A stretch of DNA of 64,000 bases from Flavobacteriaceae bacterium CRH. GTDB lineage: Bacteria > Bacteroidota > Bacteroidia > Flavobacteriales > Flavobacteriaceae. Position numbers and translations under genes: made by a program. Shown here piece after piece: positions 42,585-51,756 of this stretch. How positions within the stretch are numbered: position 1 is the stretch's first letter; each line of letters begins with the position of its first letter. Where the stretch lies: contig LMAJ01000023.1 of assembly GCA_001507425.1 (NCBI GenBank), forward strand, positions 20,305 to 84,304. The letters are read 5' to 3'. The notes beneath the pieces are model-generated. The model saw only the letters and a program-made list of their open reading frames with translations, searched no databases and had not been told where the DNA came from.

Positions 42585-44498
42585 TTATCTAAGATCTATT
42601 TCTGCCTTAGCAATAATGATGTTTTTATATAACTCAACTTCTTCCTTTTTCTTGCATTGATATAAAAGTTCTTCCATATTTGGGTACTTATCCGAGTAAA
42701 CATAATACGAAAGGCTGTTTATATTAAAGAAAAAACTAGCATTAAAATCGCCAGAATCAATAAGTTCCATAATAAACTTATCTCGGGGCGCTGCATCGGT
42801 AAATATACCTAAAACTAAGTAATAGCCGTTTGAAACTTCTTTAAGATTATCATAAACTTCTATCTTAATATTTTTTTCATTTTTAAACGGATTTTCTTTG
42901 AGTTCGCGCTTCATTTCTTCTAAAGAAACAGCTTTAGAAACTACTTCTGAATTTCCTTTATTTTGATTTTTAATAGCTTCATCCTGATACTTTTTTAATT
43001 TTATCAGAGCCAGCTTATCATCAAATTTTCTGGCTTCCATGCTATAATAAGAAGCTTTACTAATGTGACGTTTTATCTCGATTGTTTTTTGAATATCGAG
43101 CGAATCAATTTTAGAAATTAACAATTGATTTTGCGCATCGCCTTGTTCCTGCTCAATTTTATATCGCTTTATTTCTTCTATAGAAAGACGTTGCTGTAAG
43201 GATGTTGAACTGTTTTTCTTTTCGCTTTCGCGGATTTTCTTCTTGTATTCCTGATTTTCTTCCAGCGCAATTCGCTCTACTTTATTCATTAATCCGGCAT
43301 ACGCTTTTCGGTTTTCAGCCAGTTCTTTTTTCAATTGAGAAGACAATTCACTCGTTTTGCCTATACTTTCATACGATTGTTTTTCTAAGCGTTTTGATTC
43401 GTCAACATTTAAAATATCCATTCTTTTTAAATCAACTAAATCATTATTCATCGTATTTACTAATGAATCTAATTTAGCCATTAAAATATCCTGCACATTT
43501 TTATTGGCTTCTAAAACCAAACGTAATTTCTCTACAGAATTGTCTTTAGAACCACTCATATCATTCAGATTCAATTTCAAATCATTAATTTTTATAATTT
43601 TCTGATTCATTTCTTTCTGAACAACCAATCTGTCTTTTAAATTATCAATTTCAACTGTTTTGGCTTTTGTTTTTTCGACAACAACTTGTTTTTCGGCCAA
43701 AACCAACATCAATTCTTCACTTTCGTTTGTTGGTTTTATTTCTTTTGTATTGATGGCCAATTTATTGCCAATAACCAATCCGTTTACAATTTCAGGATTT
43801 TGAGATTCTAACTGATCAATCGAAATAGCGTATTTTTTAGCAATAGAAAATTTAGTTTCTTTTGGCTCTACAACATGAAAAATAGTTTCTCCGTTAATGA
43901 CGCGAACTCTTCCGTCTAAAGTTTTTCTTTTGTTTGGAATTGCAATCGTCTGACCAATTTGCAAACCGCCAAGAAGTAAATCTTTATTTAAATTTTCTAA
44001 ATCCTGTACCGAAACATTATATTGTCTGGCAATACTAAATAAAGATTCTTTAGCAACTACCTGATGTGTTGCTTTTGAAGAAGTTGTATTTTCAGTTTTT
44101 GGAAGATTTGAAGCGTTTTTCGGAATAACTAATTCCTGACCAATCTGAAGTCCGTTGGCAAGAATTGTGGCATTTGCATTCTGAATAGCTTCAACAGAAA
44201 CATTATATTGCTTTGACAAGCCAAAAAGTGTTTCTTTTGGTTCAACAATATGAGTAACTTGTTGGTTTGAATTTTGTTTTCCTGCATGAACAGGAATTTT
44301 AAGAACCTGATTGTCTTTTATTCCGCTTTGAGATTCCGGATTGAGTTTGTAAATTTCATCTACAGAAACCTGATATTTTTGGGCAATAAAATAAGCGGTT
44401 TCTCCTTTTTGAATTTTGTGTTCAATAATTGAATCTTGCGCAGTTATTTTGTTAAAAGACAAAACAAACACAAGAGAAATCGTTAAAAGTTCTCTCAT
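42585..44498 (-). CDS. Exported four-LysM protein with coiled coil and SPOR-like end
   Basis: 637 aa with a signal peptide (residues 1-20, KITAQ). LysM domains at about 25-69, 82-126, 144-188 and 206-249. Residues about 265-530 are highly charged and helical, probably a coiled coil (KLRLVLEANKNVQDILM, IEEIKRYKIEQEQ). The last 90 residues (YYLVLGIFTDAAPRDKFIMEL to the end) resemble a SPOR-type fold, which would bind denuded glycan. So both ends could bind peptidoglycan, a possible spacer or organiser. The next gene, 95 bp downstream, is a LysM paralogue. Confidence 0.83.
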   Translation of the reverse strand: MRELLTISLVFVLSFNKITAQDSIIEHKIQKGETAYFIAQKYQVSVDEIYKLNPESQSGIKDNQVLKIPVHAGKQNSNQQVTHIVEPKETLFGLSKQYNVSVEAIQNANATILANGLQIGQELVIPKNASNLPKTENTTSSKATHQVVAKESLFSIARQYNVSVQDLENLNKDLLLGGLQIGQTIAIPNKRKTLDGRVRVINGETIFHVVEPKETKFSIAKKYAISIDQLESQNPEIVNGLVIGNKLAINTKEIKPTNESEELMLVLAEKQVVVEKTKAKTVEIDNLKDRLVVQKEMNQKIIKINDLKLNLNDMSGSKDNSVEKLRLVLEANKNVQDILMAKLDSLVNTMNNDLVDLKRMDILNVDESKRLEKQSYESIGKTSELSSQLKKELAENRKAYAGLMNKVERIALEENQEYKKKIRESEKKNSSTSLQQRLSIEEIKRYKIEQEQGDAQNQLLISKIDSLDIQKTIEIKRHISKASYYSMEARKFDDKLALIKLKKYQDEAIKNQNKGNSEVVSKAVSLEEMKRELKENPFKNEKNIKIEVYDNLKEVSNGYYLVLGIFTDAAPRDKFIMELIDSGDFNASFFFNINSLSYYVYSDKYPNMEELLYQCKKKEEVELYKNIIIAKAEIDLR

Positions 44499-44513
44499 AA
44501 ATAGTAGGTTTAA

Positions 44514-44547
44514 AAATTAAGGCATTACAAATGTAACGCCTTAATTT
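44514..44547 (-). terminator. Terminator of guaA
   Basis: Arms AAATTAAGGC...TTACA (44514-44529) and TGTAA...GCCTTAATTT (44532-44547) with one mismatch, just beyond the guaA stop codon. Confidence 0.8.
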
Positions 44548-44558
44548 GAAAAATAATA

Positions 44559-46088
44559 CTATTCCCACTCAATTGTTGCAGGTGGTTTTGAACTTATATC
44601 GTAAACTACACGATTCACGCCTTTTACCTTGTTGATAATGTCATTTGACACTTTCATCAGGAAATCGTAAGGTAAGTGAACCCAGTCAGCCGTCATACCG
44701 TCAGTAGATTCAACAGCTCTAAGCGCTACTACTTTTTCGTACGTACGCTCATCGCCCATCACACCAACACTATTTACAGGAAGCAAAATCGCTCCCGCCT
44801 GCCAAACTTTGTCGTATAATCCCCAAGATTTTAATCCGTCAATAAAAACAGCGTCAACATCTTGTAAAATTTGCACTTTCTCCGGAGTAATATCTCCTAA
44901 AATTCTAATTGATAATCCTGGACCAGGAAAAGGGTGTCTTCCTAACAATTCAGGATCTATTCCTAAAGTAGCACCAACTCTTCGAACTTCGTCTTTAAAC
45001 AACATTCTAAGCGGTTCTACAATTTTTAATTTCATATAATCCGGCAATCCCCCAACATTATGGTGCGATTTAATGGTTGCCGATGGTCCTTTTACAGAAA
45101 CTGATTCGATTACGTCAGGATAAATAGTTCCTTGTGCCAACCATTTTACGTCTTCAATTAAGTGTGATTCATCATCAAAAACTTCGATAAATACACGACC
45201 AATTGTTTTACGCTTGGTTTCCGGATCACTAATTCCGGCTAATTCATCAAGAAAACGATCTCCGGCATCAACTCCTTTTACGTTCAATCCCATTCCTTTG
45301 TATTGATCTAATACATTTTGAAATTCGTTTTTACGAAGCAATCCGTTATTTACGAAAATACAGTATAAGTTTTTACCAATCGCCTGGTGCAATAAAACTG
45401 CCGCAACAGTAGAATCTACTCCTCCTGACAATCCTAAAACAACTTTATCGTTTCCTAATTTCTCTTTCAATTCTCCCACCATTTCTTCAACGAAGGCATT
45501 TGGTGTAAAGTTTTGAGGAACTTCGGCAATGTTTACTAAAAAGTTTTCCAGCATTTTTGATCCATCTGTAGAATGGAAAACTTCCGGATGATATTGAATG
45601 GCATAAGTAGTTTCGCCTTCAATTTTATAAGCTGCATATTCTACGTCATGCGTGCTTGCTAATTTTACCGCATTGGTTGGCAAAGCTTTAATACTGTCGC
45701 TATGACTCATCCAAACCTGGCTGTTTTCTGAAACTCCGTTAAAGAAAACTTCATTTTCTTTAATATAAGATAAATTAGCTCTACCGTATTCTCTGGTGTT
45801 CGAAGCGGCTACTTCTCCTCCACTAAAGTGGGCTAAATATTGCGCTCCGTAACAAACTGCCAATAATGGAAGTTTTCCTCGAATTTGAGATAAATCAGGA
45901 TGTGGAGCATCTTCTCCGCGAACAGAAAATGGGCTTCCTCCTAAAATTACGGCTTTATAAGGTGATAAATCACTAGGAAAGTGATTGTAAGGGAAAATTT
46001 CGCAGAATATATTTAATTCGCGAACTCTACGCGCAATAAGCTGTGTATATTGCGATCCGAAATCTAAAATAAGTACGTTGTGTTGCAT
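44559..46088 (-). CDS. guaA: GMP synthase (glutamine-hydrolysing)
   Basis: 509 aa from the ATG at 46088 (MQHNVLILDFGSQ). The class I glutaminase half has AVCYGAQ with its nucleophile cysteine and QYHPEVFHS. The ATP pyrophosphatase half has GLSGGVDSTVAA, followed by the dimerisation domain ending IEWE. It converts XMP to GMP. A -7-like element (46092-46099) lies only 3 bp before the ATG, so the transcript could be leaderless or start elsewhere. Confidence 0.98.
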   Translation of the reverse strand: MQHNVLILDFGSQYTQLIARRVRELNIFCEIFPYNHFPSDLSPYKAVILGGSPFSVRGEDAPHPDLSQIRGKLPLLAVCYGAQYLAHFSGGEVAASNTREYGRANLSYIKENEVFFNGVSENSQVWMSHSDSIKALPTNAVKLASTHDVEYAAYKIEGETTYAIQYHPEVFHSTDGSKMLENFLVNIAEVPQNFTPNAFVEEMVGELKEKLGNDKVVLGLSGGVDSTVAAVLLHQAIGKNLYCIFVNNGLLRKNEFQNVLDQYKGMGLNVKGVDAGDRFLDELAGISDPETKRKTIGRVFIEVFDDESHLIEDVKWLAQGTIYPDVIESVSVKGPSATIKSHHNVGGLPDYMKLKIVEPLRMLFKDEVRRVGATLGIDPELLGRHPFPGPGLSIRILGDITPEKVQILQDVDAVFIDGLKSWGLYDKVWQAGAILLPVNSVGVMGDERTYEKVVALRAVESTDGMTADWVHLPYDFLMKVSNDIINKVKGVNRVVYDISSKPPATIEWE

Positions 46089-46091
46089 GCG

Positions 46092-46099
46092 CAAAAATA
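46092..46099 (-). promoter_or_regulatory. -7-like element abutting the guaA start codon
   Basis: TATTTTTG on the minus strand fits TAnnTTTG, but ends three bases before the ATG. No TTG lies at 17-20 bp. If used, the message would begin at or near the A of the start codon. Confidence 0.3.
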
Positions 46100-46118
46100 C
46101 TTTTTATATTTCAATCTT

Positions 46119-46169
46119 AAAAATCGGAACAATGAAAAAATTATATTTTTTTTCATTGTTCCGATTTTT
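46119..46169. repeat. Perfect 22-bp inverted repeat upstream of guaA
   Basis: Arms 46119-46140 and 46148-46169 (core AATCGGAACAATGAAAA) are exact reverse complements around a 7-base loop. It resembles a bidirectional terminator, yet both flanking genes begin here and neither ends. Confidence 0.8.
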
Positions 46170-46387
46170 AGGTTCAAAGGTACAGAGCCACAAAGGTTCA
46201 GAGGTTTTAAAATTGATGATTAGTAGCTTTTTCTTTGAACCTTTGAGCCTAAAAAAAAACCTTCTTATTTTTTCATTGTTAAAGTTTTAAGAACAAAGAT
46301 CCTGATTAATAAAAACTTAAGGCTTTTAAAACTTCATTAACCTAAAGCCTAACCTCTGAACCTTTGAGCCTTTGTCGCTTTGAACCT
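46166..46387. repeat. Dispersed inverted repeat, family A, copy 1
   Basis: Left arm near 46171-46207 (GGTTCAAAGG...GGTTCAGAGGTT) and right arm near 46351-46386 (AACCTCTGAACC...TTTGAACC) pair imperfectly. An internal CCTTTGAGCCTAAAAA (46241-46256) also pairs with 46166-46180. Confidence 0.65.
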
Positions 46388-46443
46388 CAAAAACAAAAAA
46401 CCAACCTTCAAAAAAATACGTATTTAAGAAAAAAACCATTTAT

Positions 46444-46971
46444 ATGAAATCAAAATTAATCACCCTTACCCTTTTCTTATCACTATTTTTAACTTCTTGT
46501 GATGCTGTTGATGATTTATTGTCATTTACAATTTCAAATGAAGCATCGATCAAGATAAAAAGTAGTTCACCTATTAATTTACCTACGGAAATTGTTACAC
46601 CGGATGTTACTACAAATTCATCGGCTGAATTTGATAATAACAAAACAAAAGCAAGTTTGGTGAAAGATGTAAAATTGAAATCGCTTAGGCTTTCGATTAC
46701 AAATCCTAACGGAAAGACTTTTACGTTTTTAAAATCGATTCATTTATACATTTCAACAACTGATTCTGACGAAATAGAATTGGCGTATCAGGATAATATT
46801 AATGAAACAACCAATATGATTGATTTAATTAGTACTGATGCAAGATTAGATCAATTCATTAAAGCAGATAAATATAAAATTAGAACGCAAGTTACCTTAA
46901 AAGAAACCCTTACTGAAGATGTAACTGTAAAAGCAGATATGAAGTTTAGGGTTACTGCAGATCCGTTTTAG
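46444..46971 (+). CDS. Exported lipoprotein of unknown function
   Basis: 175 aa. Lipobox LTSC at residues 17-20 (FLTSCDAVDD), so a lipoprotein. The mature part is beta-rich (ISNEASIKIKSS, SLRLSITNPNGKTFTFLKSIHLYIS) and ends KADMKFRVTADPF, which resembles an immunoglobulin-like or cohesin-like single domain; no family recognised. It begins a plus-strand run after the guaA divergent region and is followed by a family A repeat. Confidence 0.75.
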   Translation: MKSKLITLTLFLSLFLTSCDAVDDLLSFTISNEASIKIKSSSPINLPTEIVTPDVTTNSSAEFDNNKTKASLVKDVKLKSLRLSITNPNGKTFTFLKSIHLYISTTDSDEIELAYQDNINETTNMIDLISTDARLDQFIKADKYKIRTQVTLKETLTEDVTVKADMKFRVTADPF

Positions 46972-47062
46972 TCAGAGGTTCAAAGTAACAAAGCGGCAAA
47001 GGTTCAGAGGTTTCAAGGTGTAAAAACTTTGTTCCTTTGAACCTTTGTTGCTTTGAGCCTAT
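46972..47062. repeat. Dispersed inverted repeat, family A, copy 2
   Basis: AGGTTCAAAGTAACAAAG (46977-46994) pairs at 16 of 18 positions with CTTTGTTGCTTTGAGCCT (47043-47060). The right half matches copy 3 exactly. It starts at the stop codon of the lipoprotein gene and could end transcription. Confidence 0.75.
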
Positions 47063-47106
47063 TTTAATACATTTAGAAAATCTTTAATAAATAATAGTAC
47101 TGATTA

Positions 47107-47565
47107 ATGAAAATAATTAAAATAGTTAAAACAATATTACTGCATTTTACCATTCTTATAATTGTGATAGCTTTTTCTGGTTGGGTATACCAATTTATGG
47201 TGCATCGGGGAAATGATTTCGAATTCATTGGCGGAATCTTTTATTTTATGTATGCCTTTTATCTTGTGCTCAAAATCAAGAACCACCGTACAAAAATTAT
47301 TCTTTTAGGAATATTATATTCATTATTAGCGCTTTGTACTGGAATGATTTTTACTGAACTCAATGAGTTCGCACTTCTTTTCACAACCATAATTAATTTA
47401 ATAGTTCAGGCTTTTTTATTAATTAAACATCCAAAATCTAAAAACACACAGATTTGGAAATCCTATTTAATTAGTTTAATCATAACTATTGTGCTGTCAT
47501 TTTTCTTTACTTTTCTATGGCTTCTCTCTCTGGCAGCAAGCGGAATGCCTTCCAATCATTATTAA
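47107..47565 (+). CDS. Small four-helix membrane protein
   Basis: 152 aa with four predicted membrane helices (about residues 8-29, 38-55, 62-92 and 118-142). No family recognised and no charged catalytic motif. Short loops suggest a small integral inner-membrane protein. It lies alone between a family A repeat and the PoxB-like gene. Confidence 0.7.
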   Translation: MKIIKIVKTILLHFTILIIVIAFSGWVYQFMVHRGNDFEFIGGIFYFMYAFYLVLKIKNHRTKIILLGILYSLLALCTGMIFTELNEFALLFTTIINLIVQAFLLIKHPKSKNTQIWKSYLISLIITIVLSFFFTFLWLLSLAASGMPSNHY

Positions 47566-47661
47566 TAATCTGATGTAGATTATAAAATATAAACATTAAA
47601 AGATAAAACAAACTCAGCTGAATGATTGTTACCTTTAAGATTGAATTCTAAAAACACAATC

Positions 47662-49398
47662 ATGAGTAAAATAGTTGCAGAACAATTAGTTGACATGTTA
47701 GTAGAGGCTGGAGTAAAACGTGTATACGCAGTTACCGGTGATAGTTTAAATCATTTTAATGATGTCATACGCAGAAATGGAAAAATAAAATGGATTCATG
47801 TTCGCCATGAAGAAGTTGGAGCGTATGCGGCGGCGGCCGAAGCTGAATTGGACGGTTTTGCTGTTTGCGCCGGAAGCTGTGGCCCGGGACACGTTCATTT
47901 AATTAATGGTTTATATGATGCACACCGTTCTCACGTTCCTTTATTAGCCATTGCCTCCACTATTAATACAAGTGAAATGGGAATGGATTATTTCCAGGAA
48001 ACCAATACTATCAAACTTTTTGATGATTGCAGCCATTATAATCAAATGATTATGACTGCCGAGCAAGCGCCCCGAATTATACAAACGGCAATTCAGCATG
48101 CTTTGGGTAAAAAAGGTGTTGCCGTTATTGGCCTGCCGGGCGATGTTTCTGAATTAAAAGCGGTTGAAAGTAATATCTCGACCCAATATTTTCATTGTAA
48201 TCCTGTTATTCGTCCTTCTAATACTGAATTGCAACATTTAGCAAAAGCTATAAATGAAAGCACAAAAATAACTTTGTTCTGCGGAATTGGAGCTGAGAAA
48301 GCACACGATCAGGTAGTGCAATTATCGCAACATATAAAAGCTCCGGTTGGATATTCTTTCCGTGGAAAAATGAGTATTCAGCCTAATAATCCAAATGAAA
48401 TTGGGATGACGGGTTTACTTGGACAGCCTTCTGCGTATCATAGTATGCACGAGTCGCATTTGGTTTTATTATTAGGAACTGATTTTCCGTATGATAAATT
48501 CATGCCTTCAGATAATAAAATTATTCAGATAGATACAAGCACAGAACGTTTAGGAAGAAGAGCCAATCTTTATATGGGATTATGTGGCGATGTTGCTGAT
48601 ACTATTGATGCTTTGCTGCCATTATTGGAAGCCAAAACTGATGATAGCTTTTTACAGGCACAACTTAAACTCTACAGTGCTGTAAAAGAAAACATGAATA
48701 TTTATATTAATGATAATGGCGGAGAAGACACTATTCAGCCTGAATATCTTGCTCATGTTATTGATAAATTAGCTAATAATGACGCGATTTTCACCGTAGA
48801 TACCGGAATGACCTGTGTTTGGGGCGCCCGTTTTATTAAAGGAACCGGAGAACGAAAAATGCTGGGTTCTTTTAATCACGGATCGATGGCAAATGCAATG
48901 CCAATGGCTATTGGTGCGGCTCTCGCACATCCCGAAAGACAAGTTATTGCGATGTGTGGTGACGGTGGTTTGTCGATGCTTTTGGGAGATTTAGCTACTA
49001 TTAAACAATATAATATTCCCATTAAGATTATTGTTTTTAATAATCGCGCTTTGGGAATGGTAAAACTCGAAATGGAAGTGAATGGCCTTCCCGATAATGA
49101 AACGGATATGGTAAATCCTGACTTTGGCTTAATTGCTCAGGCAATGGGGTTTCAGGGTGTTAACGTTCACAAACCCGAAGAAGTTGAAGCAGCGATTGAA
49201 AATGCATTTCGCCACGATGGTCCGGTTTTGTTAAATGTTTTTACTAATCCAAATGCTCTCGCAATGCCTCCAAAAGTAGAATGGGAACAAGTTATTGGTA
49301 TGACAAAATCGATGACCAAATTAATGCTCGGTGGAAAAATGGAAGAAGTTCTAGATACAATTAAATCAAATTATAAACATTTGAAAGAGGGCTTATAA
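47662..49398 (+). CDS. PoxB-like thiamine diphosphate-dependent pyruvate dehydrogenase (quinone)
   Basis: 578 aa from the ATG at 47662 (MSKIVAEQL); an upstream TTG would add 12 odd residues. Three-domain TPP fold: the catalytic glutamate is in RHEEVGAYAAAAEAEL, the central FAD-like domain follows, and the TPP motif GDGGLSMLLGDLATI reads through to FNN. It resembles quinone-linked pyruvate dehydrogenase, which decarboxylates pyruvate to acetate and feeds electrons to the quinone pool. Acetolactate synthase and indolepyruvate decarboxylase are less likely by length and lack of an IlvN partner. Confidence 0.85.
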   Translation: MSKIVAEQLVDMLVEAGVKRVYAVTGDSLNHFNDVIRRNGKIKWIHVRHEEVGAYAAAAEAELDGFAVCAGSCGPGHVHLINGLYDAHRSHVPLLAIASTINTSEMGMDYFQETNTIKLFDDCSHYNQMIMTAEQAPRIIQTAIQHALGKKGVAVIGLPGDVSELKAVESNISTQYFHCNPVIRPSNTELQHLAKAINESTKITLFCGIGAEKAHDQVVQLSQHIKAPVGYSFRGKMSIQPNNPNEIGMTGLLGQPSAYHSMHESHLVLLLGTDFPYDKFMPSDNKIIQIDTSTERLGRRANLYMGLCGDVADTIDALLPLLEAKTDDSFLQAQLKLYSAVKENMNIYINDNGGEDTIQPEYLAHVIDKLANNDAIFTVDTGMTCVWGARFIKGTGERKMLGSFNHGSMANAMPMAIGAALAHPERQVIAMCGDGGLSMLLGDLATIKQYNIPIKIIVFNNRALGMVKLEMEVNGLPDNETDMVNPDFGLIAQAMGFQGVNVHKPEEVEAAIENAFRHDGPVLLNVFTNPNALAMPPKVEWEQVIGMTKSMTKLMLGGKMEEVLDTIKSNYKHLKEGL

Positions 49399-49486
49399 AA
49401 GGTTCAAAGTTACAGAGAAACAAAGGTTCAGAGGTTTCAAAGCACAACAACTTTGTTCCTTTGAACCTTTGTTGCTTTGAGCCTAA
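49398..49486. repeat. Dispersed inverted repeat, family A, copy 3
   Basis: AGGTTCAAAGTTACAGAG (49400-49417) pairs with CTTTGTTGCTTTGAGCCT (49467-49484). Right half identical to copy 2. It exactly fills the gap between the convergent genes ending at 49398 and 49489. Confidence 0.78.
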
Positions 49487-49488
49487 AC

Positions 49489-50202
49489 TTACTCTTTCGT
49501 AACAATAATCGAAGCTTTAAAACCTGCTGCAAGATTATTCCAGAAATCACTCGTTATAAGATTACCTCTATCGTCATAAACCTGCATTTCGGCAGTATTT
49601 CCTCCCAGAGTTCCTATATTAAGAGCGGTAAAATCTAATTTATTAAATCCGTTTACAAGATCTACTTTTACTTGCTTGAAATTAGCATCCAAAAATATTT
49701 GATTTGCAATGATTTTATCATTCGAAGAAACACTTATTAAATCGCCGTCTATAGCACCAAAATCACGGAATTTTACAATAAAATAATCTGATTTTGTTTT
49801 GAAATCTCCTAGAGAAATATTTTTCTTTACTAACGGTCCTCTACCTTCTTTTAATCCTTCTGCTTTCAAAGCCTTATCCAGCTCTTTTTCCATTTTGGGT
49901 ACATAACGATCGCCGGGATTGGCAAAATCGGTTTCTGTAGACATGGTAAATTTGCTTTTTTCTTCTCCAATCTGAAACTTAGATTTAGGCGTTATGCTTG
50001 TATTTTCAAAAACGTTTGGCGTTTTGATAGCCGGCATATCTAAATTTTCAGTCTGTGGGTCTTTTACATCCGAAGCTGGGAGTTTTTTTGGCTTTGTGCT
50101 AAATTTAGGTGCCGGAATACTCTTGTATTTAGTACTAAATTCAGTTTGGGCTGATACGGTTACAGCGGTAAAAAATAATATGAAAAATAAAAGGTGCTTC
50201 AT
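49489..50202 (-). CDS. Exported protein of unknown function
   Basis: 237 aa with a signal peptide (residues 1-18, VSAQ). A low-complexity segment (residues 19-80, Lys/Pro/Thr rich, KPKKLPASDVKDP) precedes a beta-rich C-terminal domain from about residue 130 (KSDYFIVKFRDFGAIDGDLISVSSNDK, FTALNIGTLGGNTAEMQVYDDRGN) that resembles a single immunoglobulin-like or calcium-type beta sandwich. No family recognised. Promoter-like TATTTTTG at 50262-50269 on the minus strand. Confidence 0.75.
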   Translation of the reverse strand: MKHLLFFILFFTAVTVSAQTEFSTKYKSIPAPKFSTKPKKLPASDVKDPQTENLDMPAIKTPNVFENTSITPKSKFQIGEEKSKFTMSTETDFANPGDRYVPKMEKELDKALKAEGLKEGRGPLVKKNISLGDFKTKSDYFIVKFRDFGAIDGDLISVSSNDKIIANQIFLDANFKQVKVDLVNGFNKLDFTALNIGTLGGNTAEMQVYDDRGNLITSDFWNNLAAGFKASIIVTKE

Positions 50203-50531
50203 TAAAAAAAGTGTTATCGAATCGGCTTTTAAAATTTTATAAAATCAACGGTATAGCAAAGCAAAAATAGCATAATTTAATTAGGCTCTACAACTTTAAG
50301 AGTTTTATAACAATATATTAGGCTAATTTTTGGAAATACAAAAAACCTGCCAGGAATTATTATTTCTTCAAAATTAATTTCCAAATTGAAAATTCCAAAT
50401 TCCAAACAAATCTAAGTATTTAAAAAATAACTCCTTATTTTTTTCATTTAAAACAAACACACTGTTTTGATAATTAGCAACTTATTCTTAACTTGAGTCT
50501 TTTAATTTACTTTTATTAAAAACTTATAAAA
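50203..50531. other. 329-bp divergent intergenic region
   Basis: No coding frame is supported. A -7-like element for the minus-strand gene lies at 50262-50269. Short AATTCCAAATTCCAA text at about 50389-50404 also occurs near 53723-53734 and 53980. Otherwise nothing stands out. Confidence 0.5.
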
Positions 50532-51458
50532 ATGGATTATATCGACTATTATAAAACATTGGAAATTACAAAATCAGCAACCGAAGCTGAAATCAAAAAA
50601 GCATATCGAAAAGCAGCCCGAAAATACCATCCGGATTTGAATCCGAATGATAAGGAAGCTGAAAAAAAATTCAAAGAAATTAATGAAGCAAATGAGGTTT
50701 TAAGCAATCCTGAAAATCGAAAAAAATACGATAAATACGGAAAAGACTGGAAACATGCCGATGAATTTGAAAAAGCTGGTTACGACCCAAATCAGCAACG
50801 TTCGAGACAACAAAGTGGTCAGGATTTTTCCAGTGGAGATTTTTCAGGCTTTTCCGGTGGAGATTTTGGCGGAGGTGATTTTTCTGATTTCTTTAATTCT
50901 ATGTATGGAGGAGCAAGAAGCAGTAGAACGCAATCAAAATACAGAGGTCAGGATTTTAATGCAGAACTGGAATTAGACTTAGTTTCGGCCTATACAACTC
51001 ATAAACGAAATCTGGCCGTCAATGGCAAGAATATCCGAATTACAATTCCGGCCGGAGTTGAAAACGGACAGATTATAAAAATTCCAGGGCATGGAGGCGC
51101 AGGCGCTAACGGAGGTCCGAATGGTGATTTGTACTTAACCTTTATAATCTCTAACAATTCTGATTTTAAACGAGAAGGAAATAATTTGTATGCTAATATT
51201 GACCTTGATCTATATACTGCCATTTTAGGAGGTGAAATTTATGTAAATACTTTTGACGGGAAAGTAAAAATTAAAGTTCCTGAAGAAACCCAAACCGGAA
51301 CCAAGGTTAAACTGAAAGGAAAAGGATTTCCGATTTATAAAAAAGAAAATCAATTTGGCGATTTGTACATTACTTACAATGTAAAAACGCCAACTCAATT
51401 ATCTCAAAAAGAAAAAGAATTATTTCAGGAATTATCTAAAATAAGAAATCATGAATAG
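50532..51458 (+). CDS. cbpA: CbpA-like J-domain co-chaperone
   Basis: 308 aa. The J domain (residues 1-70) includes the HPD motif in KYHPDLNPND. A Gly/Phe-rich linker (about 80-135, SGGDFGGGDFSDFF) and the DnaJ C-terminal substrate-binding domains follow (about 140-300). It lacks the cysteine zinc fingers of DnaJ, so it is the CbpA type. It stimulates DnaK and holds unfolded proteins. The CbpM modulator gene overlaps its end by 8 bp. Confidence 0.93.
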   Translation: MDYIDYYKTLEITKSATEAEIKKAYRKAARKYHPDLNPNDKEAEKKFKEINEANEVLSNPENRKKYDKYGKDWKHADEFEKAGYDPNQQRSRQQSGQDFSSGDFSGFSGGDFGGGDFSDFFNSMYGGARSSRTQSKYRGQDFNAELELDLVSAYTTHKRNLAVNGKNIRITIPAGVENGQIIKIPGHGGAGANGGPNGDLYLTFIISNNSDFKREGNNLYANIDLDLYTAILGGEIYVNTFDGKVKIKVPEETQTGTKVKLKGKGFPIYKKENQFGDLYITYNVKTPTQLSQKEKELFQELSKIRNHE

Positions 51459-51756
51459 TAAAAATTTAATTCAGATAAAACAATTTTGCCTTTATCACGA
51501 AATTGAAAATACCTTTATTACAGAGCTTAATAACTATGGTTTAGTTGAAATTATTATTCAGGAAGAAGATGAATATTTGCACACACAACAATTGCCAACC
51601 ATAGAAAAAATGATTCGGCTGCATTATGATCTCAAAATAAATCTGGAAGGAATTGATGCTATTGCTCATTTATTGAATAAAATTGAGGCGCTGCAACAAA
51701 ACCTCACAGCAACTCAAAACAAACTTCGCCTTTTTGAGCAACATCAAATTGAATAA
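51451..51756 (+). CDS. cbpM: Chaperone modulatory protein CbpM
   Basis: 101 aa. A MerR-like helical small protein with the N-terminal IKQFCLYHEIENTFITELNNYGLVEI and the middle HYDLKINLEGIDAIAHLLNKIEALQ, typical of CbpM. It binds the J domain of CbpA and restrains it. The 8-bp overlap with cbpA indicates coupled translation and supports both calls. Confidence 0.88.
   Translation: MNSKNLIQIKQFCLYHEIENTFITELNNYGLVEIIIQEEDEYLHTQQLPTIEKMIRLHYDLKINLEGIDAIAHLLNKIEALQQNLTATQNKLRLFEQHQIE

Larger units (their letters stand above)
46089..46443. other. 355-bp divergent intergenic region with palindromes
   Basis: No supported coding frame. It contains a perfect 22-bp inverted repeat (46119-46169), a family A repeat with distant arms (46171-46387), and a second TTTTTTCATTGTT motif at about 46268-46280. 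Confidence 0.7.

Noticed and set aside
46078..46290. A 70-codon plus-strand frame across the palindromes upstream of guaA
   Set aside because: It crosses a 22-bp perfect inverted repeat and a family A repeat; the product is low-complexity and unlike any protein.
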